Notes: generated from the letters alone by a model not told the origin. A DNA stretch of 64,000 nucleotides from Flavobacteriaceae bacterium (GCA_030835825.1 JAURRA010000002.1:18593-82592), one strand, 5' to 3'. Shown: positions 15,492-27,188, numbered from the stretch's first letter. Made by a program: numbers and translations.

Positions 15492-17966
15492 CTATAATTC
15501 ATAACTGTTGTTGTTGACAAAAAAGATGGCATTGGCCAATAACAACTTTCCGTTTTCCCAAAAACTTCTGAATAGCGGATTATCCACCATGTATATTACG
15601 CTGCCCCGTCCATGGCTTTCTTCACCAAATACGAGGGATTTACTCATAGATTTTAGGGCCTCACTACCTACAAAACCAGATACTTTTTGAACATTTTCAG
15701 TCAAGTAGCCTACGTTGAAACCTTGTTTTAAATACTCATAACTATCACTACTCAGCTTCAGGGAATAATAATGGTTGTCATAACCAAAAGCTAAGGGGTG
15801 AGAGTTGTCCATTTGAACTTTGAAAATAGCTCCTGTGATTAAATTTTTCGCACTTTCACGCTCTCTCTTGTCGTAAGGTAATAATGGGTCTGACTCAGGG
15901 GGTTTCACTTCTTTGGAACCTAGTCCAAACCCTTCCTTGCCCTCGAAAGACCGGACCGCCCGACCAATAACAATCATATTACCGCCCTTGGAGAGCCAGT
16001 CGTTCAGTAGATCCATTGTCCGACCATTCATCTGGCGGCCATAATATCCTTCAGGAACAATCAAGGTTGAAAATTGACTCCAGTTTGTTGACGCAAAATC
16101 GTCCGTATTAATTCTTGTTACTGGGTATTTGAGTTGTTGGTCAAAGAAATGCCATAGAGCACCATAGCTCAAAGATGATGTCCCATTGCCAGCTAACATA
16201 GCTATTTTTGGAGGATTGATGAGTTTGATATCTGGAGATCCAAAGTCTGGTCCAGTGGTTGAGAAACCTGAACTCGCTAGGGTGAGTTTTCGACCGTGAA
16301 GGTTAGCCAAACGGCTAAGCGTTTGGTCGAAATCTGAAACGTGATGGTTGTCGCCTCTTGTGATGATTAGACTGCCTCTGTCAAATAATTTGCCAGCTGT
16401 GCTCATTTCCTTTTCGGTAAATCGCACTTTGAAGTCCTTTTTAAGTAGGTCAGCCAAAAATTTAGCATCACTTAAATTATGCCATTCAACCAAATAACCT
16501 ACCGCATTTGTGCTGATGTCATTGGACATTTGATCCTTTGTTACAGGGCTAAAATTCACAGATTTTTGACTTGCTAAAGCGTTCAAACCATAGGCATAGG
16601 GTAAGCTCCACGCAGTGATATCATAAGTCAAAGAGTCGGATAGTTTGGCATTGGATTCGAACAATACCTTAATCATTTTTCCTCTCGCTTGAGTAGCTGG
16701 TACCACCAAATCACTTGACGACAATTGCCATTGGGTGTTTTTTAAACTGTGATAGTCATAACCGTTTGCGGAAGTCTGCTGTGCTCGACCATAGCTGATT
16801 TGATGCTTGTCAAGCAGATCCATCAAGGCTTGTTTCTTGTCCCGATCTCCTCTCAAAACATAGCTTTTAGTTGCTATATCACTGTTGTCAAAATAGGCTG
16901 TAAACTCTTTATTCAATCGATCGGCATTTTTAGAGGTCATTTCAACGGTTGACAGACCAGTGACAGTATGATGTTTTACCCGATCAATCAAGGTCAATTC
17001 AATACCTTCATCATTCATCACTCCTAGTCCGCCCATACCATGACCAGCTTGCTCGTAGGTCATGCCAATGGCTCCAAGATAGGTAGGGTAGGTATCCCCA
17101 TAAGCAGGATAGAGCAAGTCAAAACGTTCTCGAGTGAAATATAACCATCCGTTTTCATCAAAATATTTTGCATTATTTTTCCCAATTTGAGTTTGAAATT
17201 CTCTCTGCCAATCAGTGATTATCTCGTGAAAAGGCTCCGCCGCTGGAGCAAAGTAATAAGGTTCGTTGATGCCCTGCTCATGGAAATCCACGTGTACATG
17301 AGGTAGCCATTGATGATATACTTTTAAACGAGATTGTGTTTCAATTTGACTTGCCCAAGTCCAGTCTCTATTGAGGTCAAAAAGATAATGGTTGGGTCTA
17401 CCACCAGGCCAAGGCTCACTGTGTTCAATAGATGCTGGATTAGAATCGTAAGGACTGCCGGTTTGCTGGTTAAACCAATTGGCATAGCGATCTCTACCGT
17501 CAGGATTTACACATGGATCAATCAAAACAACCGTATTTTTCAGATAATCTCGATGCTCGGTGAGTAATTCGTATATGGTTTGCATGGAGGCTTCCGTACT
17601 TGATGCCTCATTACCGTGAACATTGAAACTTAACCATACCACGCCCATATTATTTGATGACGTTTGGGAGGACACTGTTTGAGCCAAATGAGATGCTCTA
17701 ATAGATTCAAGCTGATTCATATTACTTCCACTTGAGACTGTGGCCAAATAGAGTGGACGACCCTCGTAGGTTGAACCATATTGATCCAACTTAACTTGAT
17801 TTGGATATTCAGAAGCTACATATTGAAAATATTCGACAACCCGGTGGTGCCGACTAAATTGAGTGCCAATGTCATAGCCTAAAAACTCAGAAGGCGATTT
17901 TAGCGTCTGTCCATTTAGTAGGAATGAAAAACATATTGAAATAATAAAAAATGTCGTTTGTTTCAT
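15492..17966 (-). CDS. M14 family zinc carboxypeptidase with C-terminal amidotransferase-like domain
   Basis: Secreted or periplasmic metallopeptidase of 824 residues from the ATG at 17966, with a signal peptide ending near LLNGQT (about residue 20). The M14 zinc site shows as His117 and Glu120 in NVHGNEASSTEAS, with a later HVHVDFHEQG supplying the third ligand and a TYEQAGHG segment the probable catalytic Glu. From roughly residue 590 a class I glutamine-amidotransferase-like fold appears (IAMLAGNGTSS, LIVPEGYYGRQ, LSKGGNMIVIG). The six residues before M7 in the longer reading are dropped because the signal peptide fits better. Such large M14 proteins are frequent in Bacteroidota; the substrate is not known. 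Confidence 0.86.
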   Translation of the reverse strand: MKQTTFFIISICFSFLLNGQTLKSPSEFLGYDIGTQFSRHHRVVEYFQYVASEYPNQVKLDQYGSTYEGRPLYLATVSSGSNMNQLESIRASHLAQTVSSQTSSNNMGVVWLSFNVHGNEASSTEASMQTIYELLTEHRDYLKNTVVLIDPCVNPDGRDRYANWFNQQTGSPYDSNPASIEHSEPWPGGRPNHYLFDLNRDWTWASQIETQSRLKVYHQWLPHVHVDFHEQGINEPYYFAPAAEPFHEIITDWQREFQTQIGKNNAKYFDENGWLYFTRERFDLLYPAYGDTYPTYLGAIGMTYEQAGHGMGGLGVMNDEGIELTLIDRVKHHTVTGLSTVEMTSKNADRLNKEFTAYFDNSDIATKSYVLRGDRDKKQALMDLLDKHQISYGRAQQTSANGYDYHSLKNTQWQLSSSDLVVPATQARGKMIKVLFESNAKLSDSLTYDITAWSLPYAYGLNALASQKSVNFSPVTKDQMSNDISTNAVGYLVEWHNLSDAKFLADLLKKDFKVRFTEKEMSTAGKLFDRGSLIITRGDNHHVSDFDQTLSRLANLHGRKLTLASSGFSTTGPDFGSPDIKLINPPKIAMLAGNGTSSLSYGALWHFFDQQLKYPVTRINTDDFASTNWSQFSTLIVPEGYYGRQMNGRTMDLLNDWLSKGGNMIVIGRAVRSFEGKEGFGLGSKEVKPPESDPLLPYDKRERESAKNLITGAIFKVQMDNSHPLAFGYDNHYYSLKLSSDSYEYLKQGFNVGYLTENVQKVSGFVGSEALKSMSKSLVFGEESHGRGSVIYMVDNPLFRSFWENGKLLLANAIFFVNNNSYEL

Positions 17967-18073
17967 GAGAGAATATATTTGCAATCAGATAAAGATATCA
18001 ATTGTGTTTAAATTCTAGCTCTCTAAGGGTTAAATAATTAAACTGTTCTATCTTTACAGTCAATTTGTATTTC

Positions 18074-19666
18074 ATGTCGAGCGACTGTCTCAATTTTAAG
18101 GATACCCATAGATTTTCAAAACTGGTTGAGGACTATGCTAATTCCCATCCCCAATTAGTACCCTTCTTTAATAGGCCTTTTTGTACAGACAGTTTTGGGC
18201 CTCAAATGGCTGAAAAGGCTCAGAACTATCCAACTTCACATCGCGCTATTCTGGTTGATGCCTTAAAAGAGCAATATGCCCATTTAAAGGTCTCAAAAAG
18301 CACTTTGGCAAATATGGAGTCATTGTCAAAAGAGGATACTTTTACAGTAACAACTGGACATCAATTGAATCTTTTTACTGGGCCTCTTTATTTTTGGTAT
18401 AAAATTATCGATACCCTTAAATTGGCATCTCATTTAAACACCATTCACCCGACAAAAAAAATTGTGCCAATATTTTGGATGGCTACAGAAGATCATGATT
18501 TTGAAGAAATAAATCATTTCAATTTAAATAACCTAACACTCAGTTGGGCAGGGGTTAATCTCGGTCCAGTGGGAAGGAGAGATGTCAAAGGTCTTGAAAG
18601 TGTATTGGAATTATTACAAGAACACCTGCAGCCGGGCTTTAACGGTTATTATTTAACGTCTTTATTTGAGAAAAGCTACAACAATTGTACAGACTTGTCA
18701 ACGGCGACAAGATTTTTGGTGAATGAATTGTTTGGCGAAGACGGTTTGGTCGTCCTTGATGCTGACCATCCCAAATTAAAAAGCTTGTTTGTGCCTTACT
18801 TTCAGGAGGAATTATTGCAGCAAACTGCCTGCAAAAGCATTGAGGCTACCTCTGAGGCATTGCAAGAAAATTATCATAAGCAAGTTAATCCAAGGGATAT
18901 CAATCTGTTTTATATTGCACAAAATTCAAGGACTAGGATTGAACGACAAAACGATGGGTTGTTCTCTTCGGGTACCGATTATCGGTGGTCAGAAGCAGAA
19001 CTGCTTCATGAATTGGAGCTTCATCCTGATCGTTTTTCGCCAAATGCCTTGCTTCGGCCGCTGTATCAAGAAGTTATTTTGCCCAATATTTGTTATGTCG
19101 GTGGTGGAGCCGAGGTGGCCTACTGGATGCAATTGAAATCTTACTTCCGCACACAATCGATGACCTTTCCCATTCTGAAAATTAGAAATAGTGCGGTTCT
19201 TTTGACATCCCAGCAAGAGAATAAATGGCTCAAATTAGGACTTTCAAAAGAAGATTATTTGCAGCCACTTAAGCAGGTGACGGACAAATTTGCCTTGAGC
19301 GGTGGGGAAGGTAAACCCAATTTCGAAGGACTTTATAAACAATTAGCGGAGCAATTCGATACACTAAAACAATTTGCAAAAGCCACAGATCCTTCATTCA
19401 GTTCGGCTTTGGAGGCCCAACTACGCAAACAAAAAAAGGGGCTTCAAAATTTGGAAAAGAGATGGTTGAGAGCCCAAAACAAGTTGCATCAACAAGCGAT
19501 TTTTCGTGTGCAAAGAAATTATCATTCTGTGAATCCTGGCGGAAAATTGCAGGAGCGTTTTCTTAATTTCGCACCTTTTCACAATGAATTTGGAAGTAAT
19601 TTTAAATCCCAATTGATGCATTCGTTGGATCCAATGACTCAGGGTTTTTATGTGATTTCAATGTGA
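18074..19666 (+). CDS. bshC: Bacillithiol biosynthesis cysteine-adding enzyme BshC
   Basis: Cytosolic enzyme of 530 residues thought to add cysteine to glucosaminyl-malate in the last step of bacillithiol synthesis, a low-molecular-weight thiol found in Firmicutes and many Bacteroidota. The signature TVTTGHQLNLFTGPLYFWYK lies near residue 95, ATEDHDFEEINHF near 140 and GGAEVAYWMQLK near 350. The C-terminal part holds a coiled-coil stretch. The ATG at 18074 is preferred over an upstream TTG. A TATCTTTA box at 18049-18056 may be its -7 element. bshA and bshB are not in the window. Confidence 0.93.
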   Translation: MSSDCLNFKDTHRFSKLVEDYANSHPQLVPFFNRPFCTDSFGPQMAEKAQNYPTSHRAILVDALKEQYAHLKVSKSTLANMESLSKEDTFTVTTGHQLNLFTGPLYFWYKIIDTLKLASHLNTIHPTKKIVPIFWMATEDHDFEEINHFNLNNLTLSWAGVNLGPVGRRDVKGLESVLELLQEHLQPGFNGYYLTSLFEKSYNNCTDLSTATRFLVNELFGEDGLVVLDADHPKLKSLFVPYFQEELLQQTACKSIEATSEALQENYHKQVNPRDINLFYIAQNSRTRIERQNDGLFSSGTDYRWSEAELLHELELHPDRFSPNALLRPLYQEVILPNICYVGGGAEVAYWMQLKSYFRTQSMTFPILKIRNSAVLLTSQQENKWLKLGLSKEDYLQPLKQVTDKFALSGGEGKPNFEGLYKQLAEQFDTLKQFAKATDPSFSSALEAQLRKQKKGLQNLEKRWLRAQNKLHQQAIFRVQRNYHSVNPGGKLQERFLNFAPFHNEFGSNFKSQLMHSLDPMTQGFYVISM

Positions 19667-19710
19667 ATAAATTAGATTGAGCAAATCTAGATGAACTCAA
19701 AATCAATGCT

Positions 19711-19718
19711 TATTTTTG
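19711..19718 (+). promoter_or_regulatory. -7 box three bases before the guaA start
   Basis: TATTTTTG, an exact TAnnTTTG match, ends 3 bases before the ATG at 19722. If used, the guaA mRNA would start at the start codon or inside the first codons. No -33 TTG at proper spacing is visible. Confidence 0.42.
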
Positions 19719-19721
19719 ACC

Positions 19722-21254
19722 ATGACTGATAAAGTACTAATTTTAGATTTTGGCTCCCAATACACCCAGTTAATCGCACGACGGGTTAGAGAATTAAATA
19801 TTTATTCTGAGATTGTTCCCTACAATAAAATTCCAAACCAACTGGATGAATACAAGGCAATTATACTCTCGGGAAGTCCGTATTCTGTAAGATCGGAAGA
19901 GGCCCTGATTCCAAACCTTTCTGAGATCCGAAAGAAAAAGCCATTGCTCGCCATTTGTTATGGTGCCCAATATATAGCTCATTTTTCTGGTGGAGAAGTT
20001 GGCAGTTCTAAAACACGAGAATATGGAAGAGCCAAATTAACTCATGTCGATCAAACTTCCGTTTTTTTAAAAGGCGTTCCCTTGAATAGTCAAGTTTGGA
20101 TGAGTCACAGTGACACCATCAACAGCTTGCCAGAGGGCGGTATGCTGTTGGCTAGCACTAAGGATGTGACCAATGCGGCCTATACCATAGAAGGAGAAGA
20201 TACCTTTGCTATCCAGTTTCATCCAGAGGTGTACCACTCGGAGCATGGAACTCTAATTCTAAAGAATTTTCTTTTAAATATTGCCCAATTGAAGCAAAAC
20301 TGGACACCAGATTCATTTGTGGAAATGACTATTGACAAATTGAAGGCACAACTGTGTGATGATAAAGTTCTCCTAGGATTGTCTGGTGGTGTAGATTCAA
20401 CGGTGGCAGCAAGCTTATTGCATCGGGCTATTGGAAAAAATTTATATTGTGTTTTTGTCAATAATGGGTTGCTAAGAAAAGATGAATATCAACAAGTTCT
20501 GAATCAGTACGTTGGACTGGGGCTAAATGTGATTGGTGTTGATGCGTCAAAGCAATTTATGGAAGCACTTTCTGGAGAGAGTGATCCAGAAACTAAAAGG
20601 AAAATCATTGGACGTACTTTTATAGAAGTTTTTGATCAAGAGGCACATAAGATTGAAGAGGTCAAGTGGTTAGCGCAGGGTACCATTTATCCCGATGTAA
20701 TTGAAAGTATTTCAGCTACTGGAGGCCCCTCGGCAACCATAAAAAGCCATCATAACGTGGGTGGGTTACCAGATTTTATGAAGCTTCAGGTCGTTGAGCC
20801 ACTGAAGTTGTTGTTCAAAGATGAGGTAAGACGGGTAGGTGCTGCACTGGGATTAGAGGCTCATATTTTAGGACGCCACCCTTTTCCAGGACCTGGTTTA
20901 GGTATTAGAATCCTTGGAGATATTACCTTTGAAAAAGTCAGAATTTTGCAAGAAGTGGATGCCATTTTTATTCAAAGTTTGAAAGAATGGGACTTATATG
21001 ATAAAGTTTGGCAAGCGGGTGCTATACTTCTGCCAGTCAATAGTGTCGGTGTTATGGGGGATGAGAGGACTTACGAACAATGTGTTGCCTTGAGAGCCGT
21101 TGAAAGCACAGATGGCATGACTGCCGATTGGGTGGATTTGCCCTACAAATTTTTGCAGGAAGTCTCAAATGCCATCATCAATAGGGTAAATGGCATAAAT
21201 CGTGTAGTATACGACATCAGTTCAAAACCACCTGCAACGATTGAATGGGAATAA
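19722..21254 (+). CDS. guaA: GMP synthase (glutamine-hydrolysing)
   Basis: Converts XMP to GMP with glutamine and ATP, 510 residues. The N-terminal class I amidotransferase begins [21 protein letters not shown], with nucleophile Cys in [10 protein letters not shown] and the His/Glu pair in [13 protein letters not shown]. The ATP-pyrophosphatase domain has [17 protein letters not shown] and the C-terminal dimerisation domain has [12 protein letters not shown] and closes with KPPATIEWE. The ATG at 19722 gives the conserved N-terminus; two extra residues from a TTG at 19716 are not needed. The LysM gene starts 10 bases after the stop. Confidence 0.97.
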   Translation: MTDKVLILDFGSQYTQLIARRVRELNIYSEIVPYNKIPNQLDEYKAIILSGSPYSVRSEEALIPNLSEIRKKKPLLAICYGAQYIAHFSGGEVGSSKTREYGRAKLTHVDQTSVFLKGVPLNSQVWMSHSDTINSLPEGGMLLASTKDVTNAAYTIEGEDTFAIQFHPEVYHSEHGTLILKNFLLNIAQLKQNWTPDSFVEMTIDKLKAQLCDDKVLLGLSGGVDSTVAASLLHRAIGKNLYCVFVNNGLLRKDEYQQVLNQYVGLGLNVIGVDASKQFMEALSGESDPETKRKIIGRTFIEVFDQEAHKIEEVKWLAQGTIYPDVIESISATGGPSATIKSHHNVGGLPDFMKLQVVEPLKLLFKDEVRRVGAALGLEAHILGRHPFPGPGLGIRILGDITFEKVRILQEVDAIFIQSLKEWDLYDKVWQAGAILLPVNSVGVMGDERTYEQCVALRAVESTDGMTADWVDLPYKFLQEVSNAIINRVNGINRVVYDISSKPPATIEWE

Positions 21255-21264
21255 CACTATTAAT

Positions 21265-23190
21265 ATGAGTAGCAGATTTCGATATATCCTAATTTTATTT
21301 TGCTGTGGATTATTCTCAGTGACCACTACTTTTGCTCAACAGCTGAGGAAACACAAGGTTAAACCTGGAGATACCCCGCTGCTCCTAACTGACATCTATG
21401 AGGTTACAATAGCTGACTTGATGGCACTCAATAAAAATTTGAACGACAGTTTGGTTCAGGGAAAAACTATTATCATTCCTGAGACATATCGACTTTCTGA
21501 ACCAGTCCAATTGCCAAAACAAGTTTTTAGCCGAATTAAAACCCATAAAGTCAAAAAGGGTGAAACCCTTATTGGTATTTCTAAAAAATACAATTTAGAT
21601 CAGGCGGTTATTTTGGCTTTTAATGGAGAGTTGAGCAGTCAAGGCTTAAGGCGTGGTATGAAACTCAAAATTCCTGTTTACAGGACTGAAATGGTTTTGT
21701 CTTATTTAGGGAATTCGCTAAAAACCTATACCGTTCAGCCCAAAGAAGGCAAGTGGCGGATAGCTCAAAAATTCGGTATCAGCATACCTCAGTTAGAGAA
21801 TATAAATCCTGACTTACCAGAGACCTTGACGGTTGGCTTGATTATCAATGTGCCAAATATCGAGGCTGTCGATCTTGACGCTGAAGATTTGAATTACTTT
21901 TACTATGAAGTTCCAGCAAAAGTTGGATTTTTCAAGTTGGAGCAAACACTTGGTTTTACAGAGGCAGAAATTACAGAATGGAATCCTATCATTAAAGACA
22001 AGGGACTGATGGCTGGTATGGTATTGAAATTGCCTAAACCAGTGTTGGAACAGCCAGAAATGGCAGCAGAGGAAAAAAACAATACTATTGCGCTAGATTT
22101 TACGGATCTATCCGAAAAAAAATTAGCAGTAATCTTGCCTTTTCAATTGGATAACTATAAGCTCGAAGATATCGAAGTATTAAAAGGTGTTTTTTCTAAT
22201 CGCAGTTTTTTAGGATTATCTTTGGATTTTTATAGCGGTATGATACTGGCTTTAGAAGATGCTAAGGCTGTTGGCCTGAGGGTTAGTGTCGATGTTTTTG
22301 ACTCTGGGGTTGATCAAGTTACCTTGAATAAGGTGTTGAATTCGAAATATTTTGGCGCCTTTGACGCCTTTATTGGACCAATCAATCCCGACCTTTTCGA
22401 GATCACTTCCTCGCGAATGAATGCCATGGACGTGCCATGTATCGCCCCATTCAATTTTCCTAAAGTGAGCCGTAAAAATGTTTATCAAAGTGTCCCGTCC
22501 GACCTTCAGTTAAAAGAAGCTTTGTTGGCGCAATTGCAAAATGATAGTTCAATTGATAAGGTTCTTGTGATTTCTGATCGCTCGCATCAAGTTGTCTCAA
22601 AAGAATTGAAAGGCTTATTTCCACAAGCGCAATTGATTTATTCGAGCCTTGACAAAGATGGCGCTGACAGTTTTTTTATCACCCTTGAAGATGTAGAGAA
22701 AAATCTTATTCAAGGCCATAATTTAGTGATTTTAGAAACAGACAATATTGGTTTTGCTTCTAATGTGGCTAGTGTATTGAATGGTTTAATATCTCCTGTC
22801 CGAAGTATAGCTTTGGCCACTACAGATTTTAATGCTGCTTTTGAGAATGAGAATTTTTCGAATTCCTACAAGAGTAATTTGAAGTTGAGGTATGCTACAA
22901 GTAACAAACCTATGGATACCCTTGGTAGCGCTGACTTTATTGAGCGCTATCAAGAACGCTATCATGTTTACCCTAATAAATACGCCATTCGTGCCTATGA
23001 TTTAACCATTGATTTGCTCTATCGACTTGGTATGTATGGGGGTCTCGATCAATCGGTAGGCAATTTGACAGCTGCAAAGACTTTAGAAAATAAATTTAAT
23101 TACCAGAAATTGCCCGATGGTGGCTTTACTAATGTGAGTTGTTTTGTAGTGGCCTATGATAATTATGAAATAAAAGTAATAGCAGAATGA
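21265..23190 (+). CDS. LysM-domain protein fused to a periplasmic-binding-protein fold
   Basis: Exported protein of 641 residues. The ATG at 21265 gives a signal peptide (MSSRFRYILILFCCGLFSVT, cleavage near TTFAQ). Three or four LysM-like repeats follow: KHKVKPGDTPLLL, THKVKKGETLIGISKKY, TYTVQPKEGKWRIAQKF and a weaker YYEVPAKVGFFKLEQ, indicating peptidoglycan binding. From about residue 280 the chain (LAVILPFQLDNYKLEDIEVL, LDFYSGMILALEDA) has the look of a type I periplasmic-binding fold, as in branched-chain amino acid receptors, but no permease genes are near. It lies between guaA and osmC, coupled to the latter by a 4-base overlap. Function unknown. Confidence 0.85.
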   Translation: MSSRFRYILILFCCGLFSVTTTFAQQLRKHKVKPGDTPLLLTDIYEVTIADLMALNKNLNDSLVQGKTIIIPETYRLSEPVQLPKQVFSRIKTHKVKKGETLIGISKKYNLDQAVILAFNGELSSQGLRRGMKLKIPVYRTEMVLSYLGNSLKTYTVQPKEGKWRIAQKFGISIPQLENINPDLPETLTVGLIINVPNIEAVDLDAEDLNYFYYEVPAKVGFFKLEQTLGFTEAEITEWNPIIKDKGLMAGMVLKLPKPVLEQPEMAAEEKNNTIALDFTDLSEKKLAVILPFQLDNYKLEDIEVLKGVFSNRSFLGLSLDFYSGMILALEDAKAVGLRVSVDVFDSGVDQVTLNKVLNSKYFGAFDAFIGPINPDLFEITSSRMNAMDVPCIAPFNFPKVSRKNVYQSVPSDLQLKEALLAQLQNDSSIDKVLVISDRSHQVVSKELKGLFPQAQLIYSSLDKDGADSFFITLEDVEKNLIQGHNLVILETDNIGFASNVASVLNGLISPVRSIALATTDFNAAFENENFSNSYKSNLKLRYATSNKPMDTLGSADFIERYQERYHVYPNKYAIRAYDLTIDLLYRLGMYGGLDQSVGNLTAAKTLENKFNYQKLPDGGFTNVSCFVVAYDNYEIKVIAE

Positions 23191-23591
23191 CAACATCAAA
23201 AGTGATTTACGTTGGACAGTTGAGAACGGAAAACACCCATCTGGCTTCGGGAAGAAGCTTTATTACGGACGCCCCATTAGACAATCATGGTCTAGCATCG
23301 GCGTTTTCTCCAACCGATATTGTTGCAACAGCATTAGCAGATTGCATGATTACTGTTATGGCTATCAAGGCCGACGCTATGTCTGTTGAGCTCAAGGGAA
23401 CTACGTGCGAAGTTACTAAGGTGATGGCTAGTTCGCCAAGGCGCATAGCTGAAATTCATATCACAATGAATTTACCCGTTGGTGTTTCAGAAAAGCACAG
23501 AAAAATTTTGGAACACACCGCCAAGACCTGTCCTGTCCACCACAGTTTACATCCAGATACAACCGTGACTTGTGACTTTATATGGGGGTAA
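23187..23591 (+). CDS. OsmC family peroxiredoxin-like protein
   Basis: 134-residue cytosolic protein of the OsmC/Ohr superfamily, which reduces organic hydroperoxides with two cysteines. The peroxidatic-type Cys is in LADCMITVM and the second in HTAKTCPVHHSLH, with the expected spacing. The N-terminal strand region TDAPLDNHGLASAFSPTDIV is typical of the Bacteroidota OsmC subgroup. ATG overlaps the preceding stop as ATGA. Confidence 0.9.
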   Translation: MTTSKVIYVGQLRTENTHLASGRSFITDAPLDNHGLASAFSPTDIVATALADCMITVMAIKADAMSVELKGTTCEVTKVMASSPRRIAEIHITMNLPVGVSEKHRKILEHTAKTCPVHHSLHPDTTVTCDFIWG

Positions 23592-23638
23592 TATTGCCCG
23601 CTTATATCTGTCAATATTTATGTTCATGGATTTGTAAA

Positions 23639-23669
23639 AGAAACTGCCAGTTTCTGAGACTATTTTTTT
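23639..23669 (+). terminator. Possible terminator between osmC and pyrG
   Basis: AGAAACT and AGTTTCT form a 7-bp stem around GCC (23639-23655), and a run of seven T follows after 7 bases (23663-23669). The gap between stem and T-run makes it a weak candidate. Confidence 0.4.
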
Positions 23670-23676
23670 AAATTTG
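23669..23676 (+). promoter_or_regulatory. -7 box for pyrG
   Basis: TAAATTTG, an exact TAnnTTTG match, 19 bases before the pyrG ATG at 23696. A -33 TTG at normal spacing is not evident. Confidence 0.4.
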
Positions 23677-23680
23677 TTAG

Positions 23681-25333
<1,653 letters not shown>

Positions 25334-25355
25334 GGCTTCATCTAAGTATGTAATT

Positions 25356-27188
25356 ATGGAAGAAAAGAAATTTGACGTCAATTCCATTATCGGGTTTATC
25401 CTGATTTTCGCGATTTTGATTTGGATGTTGTATCAAAACAAAAGTGAGTTTGAACAAGATCAGGCGACTATTGCTAAGACCGAAACAGAGGTCAAAAGTG
25501 AGCCTGTTGCAGATCAGTTGGTAGACAACAATGCAGAAATAACTGCTGCTCCTAAACAAAATGAACCAGTTGAGGAGTCTCAACAAAATGCCCTGACTAG
25601 CATTGAAAACGACGTCTTGTTCCTTACTGTCCAGTCTAAAGGAGCCGACCTGGTTGAGGTCCGATTGAAATCGCAGGAAGATTTTCAGGGACGACCATTG
25701 TATTTGGTTAAAGATGGTAATGCAGCATTTGGGCTCGATTTCACGACTAATGCAGGCATGAACTATTCGTCTAGACGACAGTTTTTTAGCACCTCATTGA
25801 CTGAAAAAGATGGCTCTCAAATCATTACTTTGACCGACTCTTTAGGAGTTGGACAATTCATTCAATTCCGATATGAGCTCCCTGAGACGGGCTATTTGAT
25901 GAAATTTTCTGTTCAGACCAAAGGCATCAATAATATAGTTGATGGTTCTAAATCTACAGACTTGGTCTGGGAGCAAAAAGGCAGACGCCAAGCAAAAAGT
26001 ATCAGCTACGAAAACAGATACACCAGATTGACCTATCAATACGAAGGTGAAAAGACTTCTAAACTCTCTCAAACCGGTGAAGACGATGATGAGTCTTCTG
26101 AAGTTGATTGGTTGTCATTTCGTCAGCATTTTTTCAGCTCGATTTTAATTCCTGGACGACCTTTAAATAAGGTTAAATTTTATTCAACAGATTTGGTTCA
26201 GGATGAAGATATTGATTCGCTATACACCAAGCAGTATAAGGCAATTATGCCCATGAGTCTATCTCAGACTGATATGGTTCAATCTTTTGACTGGTATTTT
26301 GGCCCCACAGATAATACTATTTTAAAATCATATGATAAAAACTTAGAACGCAGTATACCTTTTGGCTGGGGTATTTTCGGATGGATAAATCGTGCGCTGT
26401 TTATTCCTTTATTTGGGTATTTAAGTGGTATGCTACCTTATGGATTGGCTATTATCGTGATGACTATTTTGGTCCGACTGGTGCTTTCGCCAGTTTTGTA
26501 TAAGTCCTATTTATCGCAGGCTAAAATGAAAATTCTTCGTCCCGAACTGAACGATATTAACGCTCAGTTTAAGGACAATGCTATGAAACGTCAGCAAGAA
26601 ACCATGGCGCTTTACCGAAAGGCTGGCGTAAACCCTATGAGTGGCTGCTTGCCGGCATTGATTCAGTTACCAGTTTTCTACGCTCTGTTTATGTTTTTCC
26701 CGACAGCATTCGATTTGAGACAAAAATCTTTTTTATGGGCCGACGATTTATCCTCATATGACTCAATTTACGAATTACCTTTTAGAATTCCTTTCTATGG
26801 TGATCATGTTAGTTTGTTTCCAATTTTGGCCTCTATTGCTATTTTCTTTTATATGAAAATGACTACTGGTCAGCAGACTATGGCGCAGCCTACTCAAGAG
26901 GGAATGCCAGATATGGCCAAAATGATGAAGGTCATGATTTATTTATCGCCAATCTTTATGATGGTCTTTTTCAACAACTATGCTAGTGGGTTGAGTTTGT
27001 ATTACTTTGTTTCAAATTTGATTACTATCGGTATTATGTTGGTCATTAAAAATGTGATATTGGACGAGGATAAAATTCACGCTCAAATTCAGGAAAACAA
27101 GAAAAAACCTAAGGCACAAAATCGTTTTCAACGCAAAATGGCTGAAGTTATGGAGCAGGCCGAAAAGCAACGAAACGCCCGAAAATAG
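25356..27188 (+). CDS. yidC: Membrane protein insertase YidC
   Basis: Inner-membrane insertase of 610 residues. An N-terminal helix (about 10-26) is followed by a Glu/Gln-rich linker and a large periplasmic beta domain. The conserved insertase core starts near residue 350 (GLAIIVMTILVRLVLSPVLY, KMKILRPELNDI, NPMSGCLPALIQLPVFYALF) with five membrane helices in all. The C-terminus is basic (KKKPKAQNRFQRKMAEVM), suited to ribosome contact. It is the long Gram-negative form. It lies between pyrG and mnmA. Confidence 0.96.
   Translation: MEEKKFDVNSIIGFILIFAILIWMLYQNKSEFEQDQATIAKTETEVKSEPVADQLVDNNAEITAAPKQNEPVEESQQNALTSIENDVLFLTVQSKGADLVEVRLKSQEDFQGRPLYLVKDGNAAFGLDFTTNAGMNYSSRRQFFSTSLTEKDGSQIITLTDSLGVGQFIQFRYELPETGYLMKFSVQTKGINNIVDGSKSTDLVWEQKGRRQAKSISYENRYTRLTYQYEGEKTSKLSQTGEDDDESSEVDWLSFRQHFFSSILIPGRPLNKVKFYSTDLVQDEDIDSLYTKQYKAIMPMSLSQTDMVQSFDWYFGPTDNTILKSYDKNLERSIPFGWGIFGWINRALFIPLFGYLSGMLPYGLAIIVMTILVRLVLSPVLYKSYLSQAKMKILRPELNDINAQFKDNAMKRQQETMALYRKAGVNPMSGCLPALIQLPVFYALFMFFPTAFDLRQKSFLWADDLSSYDSIYELPFRIPFYGDHVSLFPILASIAIFFYMKMTTGQQTMAQPTQEGMPDMAKMMKVMIYLSPIFMMVFFNNYASGLSLYYFVSNLITIGIMLVIKNVILDEDKIHAQIQENKKKPKAQNRFQRKMAEVMEQAEKQRNARK

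Noticed and set aside
14225..17966. Peroxidase plus M14 peptidase as a defence or toxin module
   Set aside because: Both are ordinary exported Bacteroidota proteins, separated by a 118-base gap with a hairpin, and no immunity or effector gene is present.
23187..23591. osmC product as Ohr-type organic peroxide resistance protein
   Set aside because: The family is clear but the motifs fit the general OsmC subgroup and no ohrR regulator is adjacent.
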